NCBI RefSeq assembly: GCF_011064595.1 | Contig: NZ_JAALJI010000009.1 | Coordinates: forward strand, 184,175 to 248,174 | Direction: 5' to 3' | Length of the DNA stretch: 64,000 nt | Origin: Paludisphaera soli | GTDB lineage: Bacteria > Planctomycetota > Planctomycetia > Isosphaerales > Isosphaeraceae | Shown: piece after piece, positions 17,061 to 27,200 of the stretch | Position numbering within the stretch: position 1 is the stretch's first letter | How the letters are laid out: each line of letters begins with the position of its first letter | Notes under the pieces: model-generated | Told to the model about the DNA's origin: nothing | Databases searched by the model: none | The model's input: the letters and a program-made list of their open reading frames with translations, nothing else | Position numbers and translations under genes: made by a program

Positions 17061-20000
17061 TCAACGCATGGCGAAGCGGCGGAAGCTCATGGCCGAGGCG
17101 TTCGGGAAACCGTTGGTCCGGCCGTTCTTCCGCGACGCGGCCGTCGTCTCGAACGCGTCGATGGTCTCGAGCGCCTCGACGAACGTGGCGGACGTCGCGG
17201 TCGAGGGGCTCGCCGCGAACGAGGAGGCGGACTGGGCCGGGACGCCGACCGTCGTCGACGCGAACGACGAGGCGGCGGCGGGGTTGACCTGGAACTCGAA
17301 GACGCCGGTGGAGGCGGCGAAGAGTTCGGGGTTGCCGAGGTAGACGAACTGGAAGAAGTGGGCCCCTGCGGCCAGGGCGGTGGTCGTGAAGCTGGCCGAG
17401 GCCACCCCGTTGGCGACGGTGAGCTGGGGGAAGGCGATCGGCTGGCCGCGGTCGAGGATCATGACGCCGCCGGCGAGGTTGGAGACGTTGCCCGCGGCCC
17501 CGAGGACGGCGGTGAGCGTGACCGGCTGGCCGACGGTGGAGGGCTGGGAGGGGACCGCGGCGGTCAGCGAGGAGGTGCCCCGGACGACCAGGACGGTGGC
17601 GGTGGCCTGGGCGTCGCCGAAGGTCGGGTCGTTGGCGCCGCCGTAGGTGGCCGTCGCGGTGTAGGTGCCGAGGGCGAGGACCGGGATGTTGGAGAAGACG
17701 GCCCGGCCGTTGACCAGGGTGCCGCTGAAGTTGACCGGGCCGATGTTGAGCGAGACGGTACCGCCGTTGGGCGTGCCCGAGCCGGGCACGGCCGCCGAGG
17801 CGTCGACCGTGATCGTCAGCGGGTCGCCGATCCGCCTCGGGTTCACGCTCGGCGAGACCGTCAGCGCCGTGCTCGCCCTCACGACGGTCAGCGTGGAGGG
17901 GGCGCTCGTCTCGCTCGTCCCCTGGAGGTTCGTGAAGACCACGCGATAGCGTTTGCCGGAGTCGGCCAGGCTCGGGATGAGCGTGTACCAGGCCTGGTTC
18001 GCGCCCACGATGTTCGTCCAGGCATTCCCGTCAGGGCTCACCTGCCACTGGGCGAAGCTGGTCGAGGCGGACGTCGGCGCGGCAGTGAAGGTCACCGGCG
18101 ACCCGGCGGTCGCCGTCTTGTTCCCCGGATTGACGAGGAACAGGCCGGGGCCCGGCGTCGCGCTCGCGACCGGGCCGGCGGGCGAGGCGATCGCCGGGGG
18201 CGGGGTCGAGGTCGAGGCCGAACTCGTCGGCGCGGGCGTGCTGGAGGCGGCGGCGGGGTTGACCTGGAACTCGAAGACGCCGGTGGAGGCGGCGAAGAGT
18301 TCGGGGTTGCCGAGGTAGACGAACTGGAAGAAGTGGGCCCCTGCGGCCAGGGCGGTGGTCGTGAAGCTGGCCGAGGCCACCCCGTTGGCGACGGTGAGCT
18401 GGGGGAAGGCGATCGGCTGGCCGCGGTCGAGGATCATGACGCCGCCGGCGAGGTTGGAGACGTTGCCCGCGGCCCCGAGGACGGCGGTGAGCGTGACCGG
18501 CTGGCCGACGGTGGAGGGCTGGGAGGGGACCGCGGCGGTCAGCGAGGAGGTGCCCCGGACGACCAGGACGGTGGCGGTGGCCTGGGCGTCGCCGAAGGTC
18601 GGGTCGTTGGCGCCGCCGTAGGTGGCCGTCGCGGTGTAGGTGCCGAGGGCGAGGACCGGGATGTTGGAGAAGACGGCCCGGCCGTTGACCAGGGTGCCGC
18701 TGAAGTTGACCGGGCCGATGTTGAGCGAGACGGTACCGCCGTTGGGCGTGCCCGAGCCGGGCACGGCCGCCGAGGCGTCGACCGTGATCGTCAGCGGGTC
18801 GCCGATCTGCCTCGGGTTCACGCTGGCCGTCACGAGGAGCGACGTGCTCGCCTTGGCCACGGTCAGCGTGGCCGGGACGGTGACGGCGGTGGCGCCCGTT
18901 CCGTCGGAGAAGACCGCCCGGTAACGCTTGCCCGAGTCGGCCAGGGTCGGGGTCAGGGTGTACCACGTCCGCGTGGCGCCGCCGATGTTGGACCAGGCGA
19001 CGCCGTCGGGGCTCACCTGCCACTGGACGGTGCGGCCGGGGAGGCCCGTGGAGGCGGCGGTGAACGTGGTCGCCACGCCGATCGTCGCCGTCCGACTGGA
19101 CGGCGAGGAGGCGACCGCGAGCGTCGGCTGCTGGTAGAAGAAGTACGACGCGCCTTGGAAGAAGAAGGTGCTGACCGTCTTGTTGGGGACGCCGGCGAGT
19201 ATCGTGGAGCCGTCGGAGCTGAGGGCGACGCTCAGGCCGAACTCGTCGTTGGCCGCGCCGTCGGACGCCGAGAGCTTCGCCGTCTGGGTGAAGGTCCCTC
19301 CCGTCCGGGACAGCATGTAGACGGCCCCCTGGCGGGAGTTGGCGCCCACCGTGGCGAAGTTGGCCGAGATCGCCGCCGTCAGGCCGTCGGCGCTCAGGGC
19401 GACGGCGGCGCCGTAGCCGTTCAAGGCACCGCCGTCGGAGGCGGTCAGCTTCTGCGACTGGGCCCAGCCCGCCGCCAGGCGGAAGTAGGCGTAGGCGGAG
19501 CCCTGGTCGGCGTTCCCGCCCACGTCGCCGTAGGGGGCGCCGGCGATGGCGATCGAGCCGTCGTAGTTGGTGGTCACCGAGGTCCCGAAGCCGTCGTTGG
19601 CCGCGCCGTCGGAGGCGACGAGCTTCGCCCCGCCGCCCGAGGCGTAGACGTACATCGCCCCTTGCTGGGCCCGGCCGGAGACCGACGCGCCGGGCGCCCC
19701 GACCACCACCGTCGTCCCGTCGCCGCTGATGGCGGTCGAGAAGCCGAACAGGGCCCCGGCCGCGCCGTCGCCGGCGGTCAGCTTGGCGCCCTGCGACCAG
19801 GTGGAGCCCGTCTTGCCGAAGACGTAGACCGCCCCCTGGTTCCCGCCCACGCCGACCGCCCCCGACGCGATCACCGCGCCGTCGGCGCTGATCGACGTGG
19901 AGTATCCGAGCCCGTCCCCGGCGGCGCCGTCGGCGGCCGTGACCTTCTGGACCTCGGTCCAGCTCGACCCGCTCCCGGTGAAGACGTAGAGCGCGCCCCG

Positions 20001-21131
20001 GCCCGCGTTCCCGCCGACCTCGGCGGCCCGCGCCCCCACCACGATGGTGCCGCCGTCGGCGGCGATGGCCGTCGCGGCACCGAAGTCGTCCCCCTGGGCC
20101 CCGTCGGACGGGAGCAGGCGGGCGCGCTGCGTCCAGGACGAGCCGGACCGGCTGAAGACATACGCCGAGCCCGGGATCGACAGCGACGAGACCTCCGTGC
20201 TGCGGGCGCCGATCACGGCCAGGGAGCCGCTCGCGGCCAGCGAGACCGACGAGCCGAAGAACTGCACGCTGCCCGAGACCGAGCCGACGACCTTGGCTTG
20301 CTGGACGTACGGGTCGACCACCAGCGGATACTGGGCCCCGGCGTCGTCCACCCGGATCGAGAGCGTCTGGCCCGCGTCGGCGGTCGTCACCGTCATCGTC
20401 GCGGGGAAGGCCGCGCCGGTCGCGTCATAGGCGATCAGGCCGCCGTAGACGAGCGAAGCGGAGCCGTCGGCCCGGGCGAGCGTCGCGCTCGTCCCGCCGG
20501 CGTCGGCGGCGGCGATCAGGCTGCCTCCCAGGTCCAGGTCGATGGTGAGCGGCCCGCCGGCCGCCGCGCCCGCCGGCCGCTCCGCCAGGGTGAAGCCCTG
20601 CTGGAGCCCGAGCGGGCCGTTGACGAACCACTGGGTGACGCCGCCGTAGTCGTACTCGACGCGGTTCGCCGCGGCCGTCGCCGTCGCCGCGCCCAGCGGG
20701 CGGGTCGCCGACCCGTAGCCGATCCCCGCGACGCTCAGCGACCACGCGTCGCCGTCGGCCCACACCCGCAGGCCGCCAGCGTCCACGTAGGCCGAGTAGG
20801 CGTTGGTCGCGTTCGCCAGCACGTAGCCGGCGCCCGAGGGCGCCGGCGCGTAAGACGGATCGGCGGAGCCCAGCGCCTCGGAGGCCGCGTACTGCAGGCC
20901 CAGCGGCAGGTCCGCGTCGCTCGTCGTCGCCGTGACGGTGGAGACGGCCGCCGGCGGCATCGGCCCCGTCGCCCCGATCGCCGACCAGGCCCCCGCCGCC
21001 GGGGCCAGGCGGTCTTCCAGGAGCTCCCGTTCCGGCCGTCGGGCGCGGCGGCGCCTCGCCTCGGAGGCGCGGACGGAGTCCCTCGAAACGGCCGGTCGCG
21101 GCTGCGGAGCACGTCTGCGATCGAAGATCAT
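17061..21131 (-). CDS. giant exported FG-GAP / Ig-like repeat protein with LEDRL motif
   Basis: A 1356-aa surface protein. The N-terminus is strongly basic (ARRRRARRPE) and contains ELLEDRLAPAAGAW, the planctomycete LE-x-R-L motif. Residues ~45-270 form a beta domain ending in a VEYDYGGVTQWFVNGPLGL stretch. Residues ~280-620 hold about seven FG-GAP blades (ASDGAANDGFG, IAGAPYG and similar), a likely beta-propeller. The rest alternates immunoglobulin-like domains, and two of these blocks are nearly identical (see the repeat entry). There is no PEP-CTERM or LPxTG tail; it ends FRRFAMR. Adhesion or a cell-surface role is inferred from the domains. Confidence 0.85.
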   Translation of the reverse strand: MIFDRRRAPQPRPAVSRDSVRASEARRRRARRPERELLEDRLAPAAGAWSAIGATGPMPPAAVSTVTATTSDADLPLGLQYAASEALGSADPSYAPAPSGAGYVLANATNAYSAYVDAGGLRVWADGDAWSLSVAGIGYGSATRPLGAATATAAANRVEYDYGGVTQWFVNGPLGLQQGFTLAERPAGAAAGGPLTIDLDLGGSLIAAADAGGTSATLARADGSASLVYGGLIAYDATGAAFPATMTVTTADAGQTLSIRVDDAGAQYPLVVDPYVQQAKVVGSVSGSVQFFGSSVSLAASGSLAVIGARSTEVSSLSIPGSAYVFSRSGSSWTQRARLLPSDGAQGDDFGAATAIAADGGTIVVGARAAEVGGNAGRGALYVFTGSGSSWTEVQKVTAADGAAGDGLGYSTSISADGAVIASGAVGVGGNQGAVYVFGKTGSTWSQGAKLTAGDGAAGALFGFSTAISGDGTTVVVGAPGASVSGRAQQGAMYVYASGGGAKLVASDGAANDGFGTSVTTNYDGSIAIAGAPYGDVGGNADQGSAYAYFRLAAGWAQSQKLTASDGGALNGYGAAVALSADGLTAAISANFATVGANSRQGAVYMLSRTGGTFTQTAKLSASDGAANDEFGLSVALSSDGSTILAGVPNKTVSTFFFQGASYFFYQQPTLAVASSPSSRTATIGVATTFTAASTGLPGRTVQWQVSPDGVAWSNIGGATRTWYTLTPTLADSGKRYRAVFSDGTGATAVTVPATLTVAKASTSLLVTASVNPRQIGDPLTITVDASAAVPGSGTPNGGTVSLNIGPVNFSGTLVNGRAVFSNIPVLALGTYTATATYGGANDPTFGDAQATATVLVVRGTSSLTAAVPSQPSTVGQPVTLTAVLGAAGNVSNLAGGVMILDRGQPIAFPQLTVANGVASASFTTTALAAGAHFFQFVYLGNPELFAASTGVFEFQVNPAAASSTPAPTSSASTSTPPPAIASPAGPVASATPGPGLFLVNPGNKTATAGSPVTFTAAPTSASTSFAQWQVSPDGNAWTNIVGANQAWYTLIPSLADSGKRYRVVFTNLQGTSETSAPSTLTVVRASTALTVSPSVNPRRIGDPLTITVDASAAVPGSGTPNGGTVSLNIGPVNFSGTLVNGRAVFSNIPVLALGTYTATATYGGANDPTFGDAQATATVLVVRGTSSLTAAVPSQPSTVGQPVTLTAVLGAAGNVSNLAGGVMILDRGQPIAFPQLTVANGVASASFTTTALAAGAHFFQFVYLGNPELFAASTGVFEFQVNPAAASSFASTTVGVPAQSASSFAASPSTATSATFVEALETIDAFETTAASRKNGRTNGFPNASAMSFRRFAMR
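17269..18824 (-). repeat. 581-bp near-perfect intragenic duplication (period 975 bp)
   Basis: The segment 17269-17849 recurs at 18244-18824, offset exactly 975 bp (325 codons). The only difference I can find is one base (C at 17833, T at 18808), which changes PRRIGDP to PRQIGDP in the protein. Each copy encodes about 190 residues of Big_3-type Ig-like domains. The sequence between and around the copies differs, so the identity is not the result of general sequence constraint. Confidence 0.9.
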
Positions 21132-21569
21132 TAGGGCGATTCCCGTGGGTGTGCATGGCGAAGGCGGATCGCGGCGCCGCCCCGGCTCCGGGGCCGCGGA
21201 GGGTCGAGCTGTCGGTCCCAGGCGTGGTTCACGACCGGAGAGAGACGCGTGCGAGGCTTTCGCAATCTAGCATCCTTTGAACTCCCGGTTCCACCCAGAT
21301 CGTTCGGTGACTTCGCGCCGCGTGTCCGAACTCCCTGAAAATGCACGCTTCGCGACCTGGCGATCCTAATTCGTCCACTCCCGACGGCCGCCGAACGCTT
21401 AATCAGACTTGGTGTCGCGTTGACCTTTCGCAACGGAAGGTGCCGAAGCGTCTCGGGGCCGCATCACCCCGGGCGATCGCGACGGGGTTGCGACCGCCCC
21501 ACGGCCTGCCTCATAGTGGGGGGACGGCCCCCGGCGGCGAGGGCGACGAAACCTCAGGAGCGTCCCGCG
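21132..21569. other. divergent intergenic region
   Basis: This 438-bp region lies between the divergent giant-protein gene and the DMFase-like gene and must hold both promoters. I see no clear -35/-10 pair. TTGACC at about 21420 and CATAGT at about 21511 are too far apart. No coding potential or RNA gene was recognised. Confidence 0.35.
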
Positions 21570-23084
21570 ATGGCACGTCTTCCCGGCATGAATCGGCGCG
21601 ATTGGATGAAGACGACGACGGCGGCGGGCCTGGCCTCGGGCGTCGCGACCGCCCGCGCGGCCGCCCCCGCCGACCCCGACCGCATCCGGGCCGAGAACGC
21701 CAGGCCCGGCACGCGGGACTGGATGAACACCAACGTCCGCGTCGATCCCAAGACGAACTTCCGATCCCCCGCGATCGAGGGCTACGTCTCCCACACCAGC
21801 ATCCGGCCCGGCGAGACCCTGACCTTCCACGTCAGCACCAATCCGGCCTCGCGGTTCACCATCGAGCTGTACCGCATGGGCTTCTACCAGGGCCACGGCG
21901 CGCGGCTGGCGGAGAAGCTGGGGAGCTTCGCCGGGCAGGTCCAGCCCGACCCCGAGATCGGCCCGATGCGGCTCCGCGAGTGCCTGTGGGAGCCCTGCGC
22001 CTCCTTCAAGATCCCGGAGGACTGGGTCAGCGGCGTGTATCTCGGCAAGCTGACGGCCGAGCGCGAAGGGCTCCAGAGCTACGTCGTCTTCGTCGTCCGC
22101 GACGACCGGAAGGCCGACTATCTCTTCCAGGTCTCCGACAACACCTGGAACGCTTACAACCGATGGCCCTCGCAGTTCGCCCTCTACGACGACGGCAAGA
22201 AGAACTGGTATTGGGGCCCGGACGTCCAGACGAGCTTCGACCGCCCCTACGGCAAGTACTGCCAGATCTTCGACGCGCCGCTGTCGGTGGGGTCGGGCGA
22301 GTGGCTCCTGTGGGAGTTCCCCCTGGCCTTCTGGATGGAGGAGCACGGCTACGACGTGACCTACATCTCGAACATCGACACCCACCTCGACCCCGAGGGG
22401 CTCCGTCGCGCGAAGGGCTGGATCTCGATCGGCCACGACGAATACTGGTCGCTGGAGATGTTCGAGAACGTGAAGAAGGCCCGCGACGACGGCCTGAACC
22501 TGGCCTTCCTCTCCGGCAACAGCATCTGCGGCGTCGTCGACATCCACCCGTCCAGCGACGGCCGCCCCGGCCGGATCATCGAGCGCGTCGGACGATTCGG
22601 CGCCCCTCGCAAGGAAGAACTGGAACAGGGGTTCCCCGAGGAGGCCCTCTTCAAGAAGAACGGCCCCAACGAGGCCACCCTGATCGGCGCGCAGAGCACT
22701 TTCCCCGTCACCGGCGGCGGCGACTGGACCTGCCGCAAGCCCGACCACTGGCTCTTCCGGGGGACGGGCATGAAAGAGGGCGATTCGGCCGGCGGCCTGG
22801 TCGGCTGGGAATGGCACGGCGAGCCCTGGGACATCCCCGGCCTGGAGATCGTCGCCAGCGGGCCGACCAAGAGCCCCCGCGGCGAGGGCGTCTACACGGC
22901 CACGATCTACCCCGGACCCAAGAACAACTTCGTGTTCAACGCCTCGACCATCTGGTGGGCCACCGGCCTGTCGAGCCCCCCCGGCTTCATCATGCCCGAC
23001 GTCTACACCCGCCCCCAGGGGGTCGATCCCCGCATTCAGCGGATCACCACGAACCTGCTGGAACGCCTGCGCGGCACGCCCTGA
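21570..23084 (+). CDS. Tat-exported N,N-dimethylformamidase beta-subunit-like protein
   Basis: A 504-aa protein with a twin-arginine leader (NRRDWMKTTTAAGLASG, cleavage near ARAAA). The mature part matches the N,N-dimethylformamidase large-subunit-like family: VSHTSIRPGETLTFHVST and ELYRMGFYQG early, then YNRWP, WLLWEFPLAFWMEEHGYDV and ISIGHDEYWS. The founding enzyme hydrolyses DMF, but most exported planctomycete members are uncharacterised, so no substrate is proposed. The start at 21570 has CAGGAG upstream; the frame is open further out without family features. The LD-carboxypeptidase gene follows after 75 bp. Confidence 0.85.
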   Translation: MARLPGMNRRDWMKTTTAAGLASGVATARAAAPADPDRIRAENARPGTRDWMNTNVRVDPKTNFRSPAIEGYVSHTSIRPGETLTFHVSTNPASRFTIELYRMGFYQGHGARLAEKLGSFAGQVQPDPEIGPMRLRECLWEPCASFKIPEDWVSGVYLGKLTAEREGLQSYVVFVVRDDRKADYLFQVSDNTWNAYNRWPSQFALYDDGKKNWYWGPDVQTSFDRPYGKYCQIFDAPLSVGSGEWLLWEFPLAFWMEEHGYDVTYISNIDTHLDPEGLRRAKGWISIGHDEYWSLEMFENVKKARDDGLNLAFLSGNSICGVVDIHPSSDGRPGRIIERVGRFGAPRKEELEQGFPEEALFKKNGPNEATLIGAQSTFPVTGGGDWTCRKPDHWLFRGTGMKEGDSAGGLVGWEWHGEPWDIPGLEIVASGPTKSPRGEGVYTATIYPGPKNNFVFNASTIWWATGLSSPPGFIMPDVYTRPQGVDPRIQRITTNLLERLRGTP

Positions 23085-23159
23085 GCCCGATGCCTCGCCC
23101 CTCCACGCGCCCGCCCCACCAGCCGGGCGTTCCCCCATCCACCTCGACCGGCGGCCTCC

Positions 23160-24182
23160 ATGCCTCGAATCCTCCTCGCCTCGTCCGCATTGCTCCTCGT
23201 GGGCCTCTTCGCCGGTCCGGCCGCCCGTTCGGAAGAGTGGAGCAAGCCCGCGCCGCTCCGCCCCGGCGACGTGATCCGGTTCGTCGCCCCGGCCGGGCCG
23301 GTCTCCGCGGTGGAGGTCCGGCGTTGCCGCGAGCTGTTCGAGGCCAGGGGGTACAAGGTCGTCGTCCCCGAGAACATCGAGCGGCGCTACCTCTACCTCG
23401 ACGGCACCGACGACGAGCGGGCGGCCGAGTTGAACGAGGCCTTCCGCGACCCCGACGCCCGCGCCGTGTTCGCCTGCCGGGGCGGCTACGGGCTGACCCG
23501 GATCCTCGACCGGCTCGACTACGAGGCGCTGGCGAAGCACCCGAAGATCATCCTCGGCTTCTCCGACCTCACGGCGCTCCACCTGGCGATCGGCGCGAAG
23601 TGTCGGCTGGTGACCTTCCACGGCCCGATGCCTCTGGCCGCTCTCAACAAGGAGGACGGCGAGCGGAAGTACGCGAACGACCTCCTCTGGCGGGTCCTCC
23701 GCACCGGGACCTACGCCGACGACCCCGCGCTCGACCTGACGGTCCCGGCCCCGTCGCCGTCCGAGAAGCCCAGGAGGCTCGCGCCCGGCAAGGCGTCCGG
23801 GCGGTTGACCGGCGGGAATCTCTCGCTGGTCGCGGCGACGGTCGGCACGCCCTACCAGATCGAGACGAAGGGCCGCATCTTGTTCCTCGAAGACACGCAC
23901 GAGGCCGCCTACCGGGTCGACCGCATGCTCAGCCAGATGCGCCTGGCCGGGCTGCTCGACGGCCTCGCCGGCGTCGTCCTGGGGGCGTTCGACGGCGCGG
24001 AAGAGGTGGAACTGGCGGCCGTCTTCCGCGACTACTTCGCCGACAGGGGTTATCCGGTCCTCGCCGGATTCCCCGTCGGCCACATCCCCCACAACGCCGT
24101 CCTCCCTTACGGCGTGCCCTCCGAGATCGACGCCGAGGCCGGGACGCTCCGGCTCCTGGAATCGCCCCTGGCCGGGGAATGA
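23160..24182 (+). CDS. S66 LD-carboxypeptidase (muramoyltetrapeptide carboxypeptidase)
   Basis: A 340-aa serine peptidase that in its family removes the terminal D-Ala from murein tetrapeptides during peptidoglycan recycling. It has a signal peptide (to about ARSEE), unusual for the cytoplasmic LdcA, suggesting periplasmic action here. RPGDVIRFVAPAGPV is the N-terminal signature and ACRGGYGLTRILD follows. The catalytic triad is Ser135 in GFSDLTAL, Glu in FLEDTHEAAYRVDRM and His in FPVGHIPHNA. It probably shares a transcript with the upstream DMFase-like gene (75-bp gap). Confidence 0.9.
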   Translation: MPRILLASSALLLVGLFAGPAARSEEWSKPAPLRPGDVIRFVAPAGPVSAVEVRRCRELFEARGYKVVVPENIERRYLYLDGTDDERAAELNEAFRDPDARAVFACRGGYGLTRILDRLDYEALAKHPKIILGFSDLTALHLAIGAKCRLVTFHGPMPLAALNKEDGERKYANDLLWRVLRTGTYADDPALDLTVPAPSPSEKPRRLAPGKASGRLTGGNLSLVAATVGTPYQIETKGRILFLEDTHEAAYRVDRMLSQMRLAGLLDGLAGVVLGAFDGAEEVELAAVFRDYFADRGYPVLAGFPVGHIPHNAVLPYGVPSEIDAEAGTLRLLESPLAGE

Positions 24183-24212
24183 GCCGGAGGTCCGCCGGCC
24201 TGCGGGACCGGA

Positions 24213-27200
24213 TCAGGCTCGGCCCCGCATCACGGGCGGCCGACGCAGCGCGAGCCTCGCCAGCCGCTCCGCACGGGACGCCCGTTGCGCGGCCCAAGCC
24301 ATGACGACCGGGGCCGTCGCAGGCACCACCTGGGCGCTCGTCGAGACCGGGGCGGTCACGACCTGGCCCAGGTGGTCCGACTGGCTCGTCGCGAAGCCGT
24401 CAGCGCCCAGGTAGACCGCCGTGATCAGATAGCCGCCGGGCGCGTCGAAACGGGCTTCGAGCGTCGCCCGGCCGCTCGCGTCGATCGGCCGTTCCGCGAT
24501 CGCGTCCAGGCCGAGGTAGAAGCGGACCCGCCCCGAGGTCGGCCGGGGCGCACCGGCCGGGCCGGCGACCTGCGCGCCGAAGGCCAGCGCCTGGCCGACT
24601 CCGGCCGGGCTGGCCGTGGAGGTCAGGACGGTCGACGTGGCGAGGGGAGACGAGGCCGACGCGGCGACGGCCAGGGTGATGGGAGCGGCCTGGCTCCCCC
24701 AGAGGTCGGCCGACTCGGGGAACGTCGCCGACACGCTGTAGACGCCGGGGACCAGGGCGGAGGTCCTGAGCGTCGCGCGGCCGTCGGCGCCGATCGGAGC
24801 ATAGGCGACCAGCGCCCCGCCAATGTAAAAGGAGATGAGCCCCGAGGTCGGCCCGCCCCCGCCGTCCGCCCGGGCGACGGTCGCCGTGAAGGTCACCTCG
24901 CGGCCCGCGACGCTCGAACCCGCGTCGGCGGTCACCGTGGTGACGGTGGCCGGCTTGGGTGACACCGGGAGCGGCTCGACGCGCTGGGCGAGCCCGGTCG
25001 ACTGACCCGGCTGGTAGTTTTCCGACCCCAGGTAGACGGCGGTGATCGTGTAGCTCCCCGGCATGAGCGCGGAGGTCGTCAGCCGGGCCCTGCCGAGGGA
25101 ATCCACGGGGGACGTGGCGACCAGCCGATCGCCGACGTAGAACTGGACCGTCCCCGAGGTGACGAGGTTCCCCACCCTGGGCTCGCTCACGGTGGCCGTG
25201 AGGACGACCTCTTGGCCGGCGTCGGAGACCGGGTCGGAGGAGGACACCGACACGTTCGTCGGCGACTTCCAGATGCCGATGTAGGCCGTCGCCGTAGCCG
25301 GGCGCCAGTTGCCGTTCGCGTCGGAGAAGAGGAAGGTCACCTTGTTCGTCCCCACGGCCAGGTCGGTGAACTGGACCGAGCCCGGAGCACCCTGCACGAT
25401 GCTGGTCGTCCGCTCGCGGACTTTACCGTGGTCGTCTTCGATGAGGACCCGCACGTCGCCGCTCACCGGGTAGTACGAATCGACGCCGACCGAGACGCGG
25501 TAGGTGACGGTCGCGCCGAACGTCGCGAGCGTCCCGGCCTCGGTGTAGACGTTCAACTCGATGGGGGCCGGAGTCGTGTCGAAGACCAGGGGCTGGGCGA
25601 CCGACGGCTCGAACCAGTCGTCGCCCAGGTATCGGGCCTCGATCACGTTGCCTTCGCGCTCGAAGGCATAACTGTTGAAGCCGGAGCCGGTGAACTCGAG
25701 GAAGGTGTCGACCCGGCCGACCCCCTGCTTCCAGTGCCCGGGATGCTCGAAGTAGACGAGGCCGGTCGGGCGGATCGGGGGGGATCCGTTCCAGGGCGTC
25801 CAGGCGATGGCCCCCGTCAGAAGGATCGGCTGGCCGAAGTAGGGATCGGCGACGTCCTTGGAGAGGGTGAGGGAGGTCACGGCCCGCAGGACCGAGTGCG
25901 ACAGCGTCCCGCTCGACGCGACGAAGACCGGGTCGAAGCTTCCGTCGTAGCTGGCTACCGCCTGGACGGCACCCGGCGCGAACGTCCCCGCGGGGGCCAC
26001 GAACGTCGCGACGCCGTCGACCAGCGGCCGCGTGGCGGTGAACGTGCCGGCCCGAAAGGTCACGGAGCCCCCGCCCGGCGTCCGCGGGGTCGAGCCGTCC
26101 GTCGCCACCCGGACGGTGAACGTCGCGTCCTCGTTCCACCGGGTCGGGTCCGCTGAGACGGTGACGATCGGCGTCGCCTTCGCGACCGTCAACAAGGCGG
26201 CGCGGGTGGCGAGGGTCGTGCCGCCGCCGTCGGTGAAGACGGCCCGGTAGAGGTGCCCCGAGTCCGCCAGGGTCGGGACGAACGTGAGCCAGGGACTCGT
26301 CGCCTGCGGGACGTCGGCCCAGGTCGCGCCGGCGTCGGCGCTCACCTGCCACTGGGTCGCGATCGAATCGGCCCCGGCCGCGGCGGCCGAGAACGTGATG
26401 GGCGAGAAGGGGCGGCCCACCTGGTCCACGGGATCGGTCGCCACCTCGAGGCCGTCGGGCAGGTGGTAGACGAAGACGGCGCCTTGATCCGTGGAGGCGC
26501 CGTCGTCGGCGTTCGGCGACGAGACGACGATGGTCCTGCCGCGAATCGTCGCACCCATGCCGAAACGGTCGAGGGCTTTGCCGGCGGGGTCGGCGAACCG
26601 GCCCACCTGCTCCCACGTCGCCCCCGTCCTGGAGAAGACGTAAGCGGCCCCCGCGGGCACGCCCTCGGTCGACTTTCGCTGAGGGGCGCCGAGGAAAGCC
26701 GTCAGGCCATCAGGGCTGAGCGCGACCCAATCGCCGTAAACGTCGCCCGGTGCGGGCTCGGGATCGATCAACTCGGCGGATCGGCTCCAGGTCGATCCTG
26801 ATTTGGTGTAGACGACCCCGGCGTCGATCGGCCCGGCTTCGCCTTCCGTCCGCTCACGGGCGAGGAGCACCGAGCCGTCGCCGTTGACCGCGACCCTCAG
26901 GCCGGTGGTGACCCCTGGCGTCGCGCTCAGCGTGGCCGTGTGATTCCAGCCGCTTTCCGACCTCTCGTAGACGTAGATCGCTCCCCGACCGACCCCTCCC
27001 GCGGTGCGATAAGCCGAACCGAGGACCAGCAGCCGGCCGTCGCCGCTCAGCGCGGCCGGCTCGCCGAGCCAATCACCAGGCGACCCGTCGGGCGCCAGGA
27101 TCGGGGGCTCCATCGCGTACACTCCGTTCACCCGCGAGAAGACGTAGGCTGCACCTGCCGCGGAATTGAAGAAAGCCGCCCCGCCCGCGACGACGCCCCC

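Noticed and set aside
17269..18824. Possible CRISPR array or mobile-element repeats
   Set aside because: Two long coding copies at a 975-bp spacing in frame do not fit a CRISPR array, and no transposase or inverted termini are present. No CRISPR array was seen anywhere in the window.
17040..21134. A 1364-codon open frame antisense to the giant FG-GAP gene
   Set aside because: It is low-complexity Arg/Gly/Val text that mirrors the repeats of the real gene. The minus-strand frame has clear domains.
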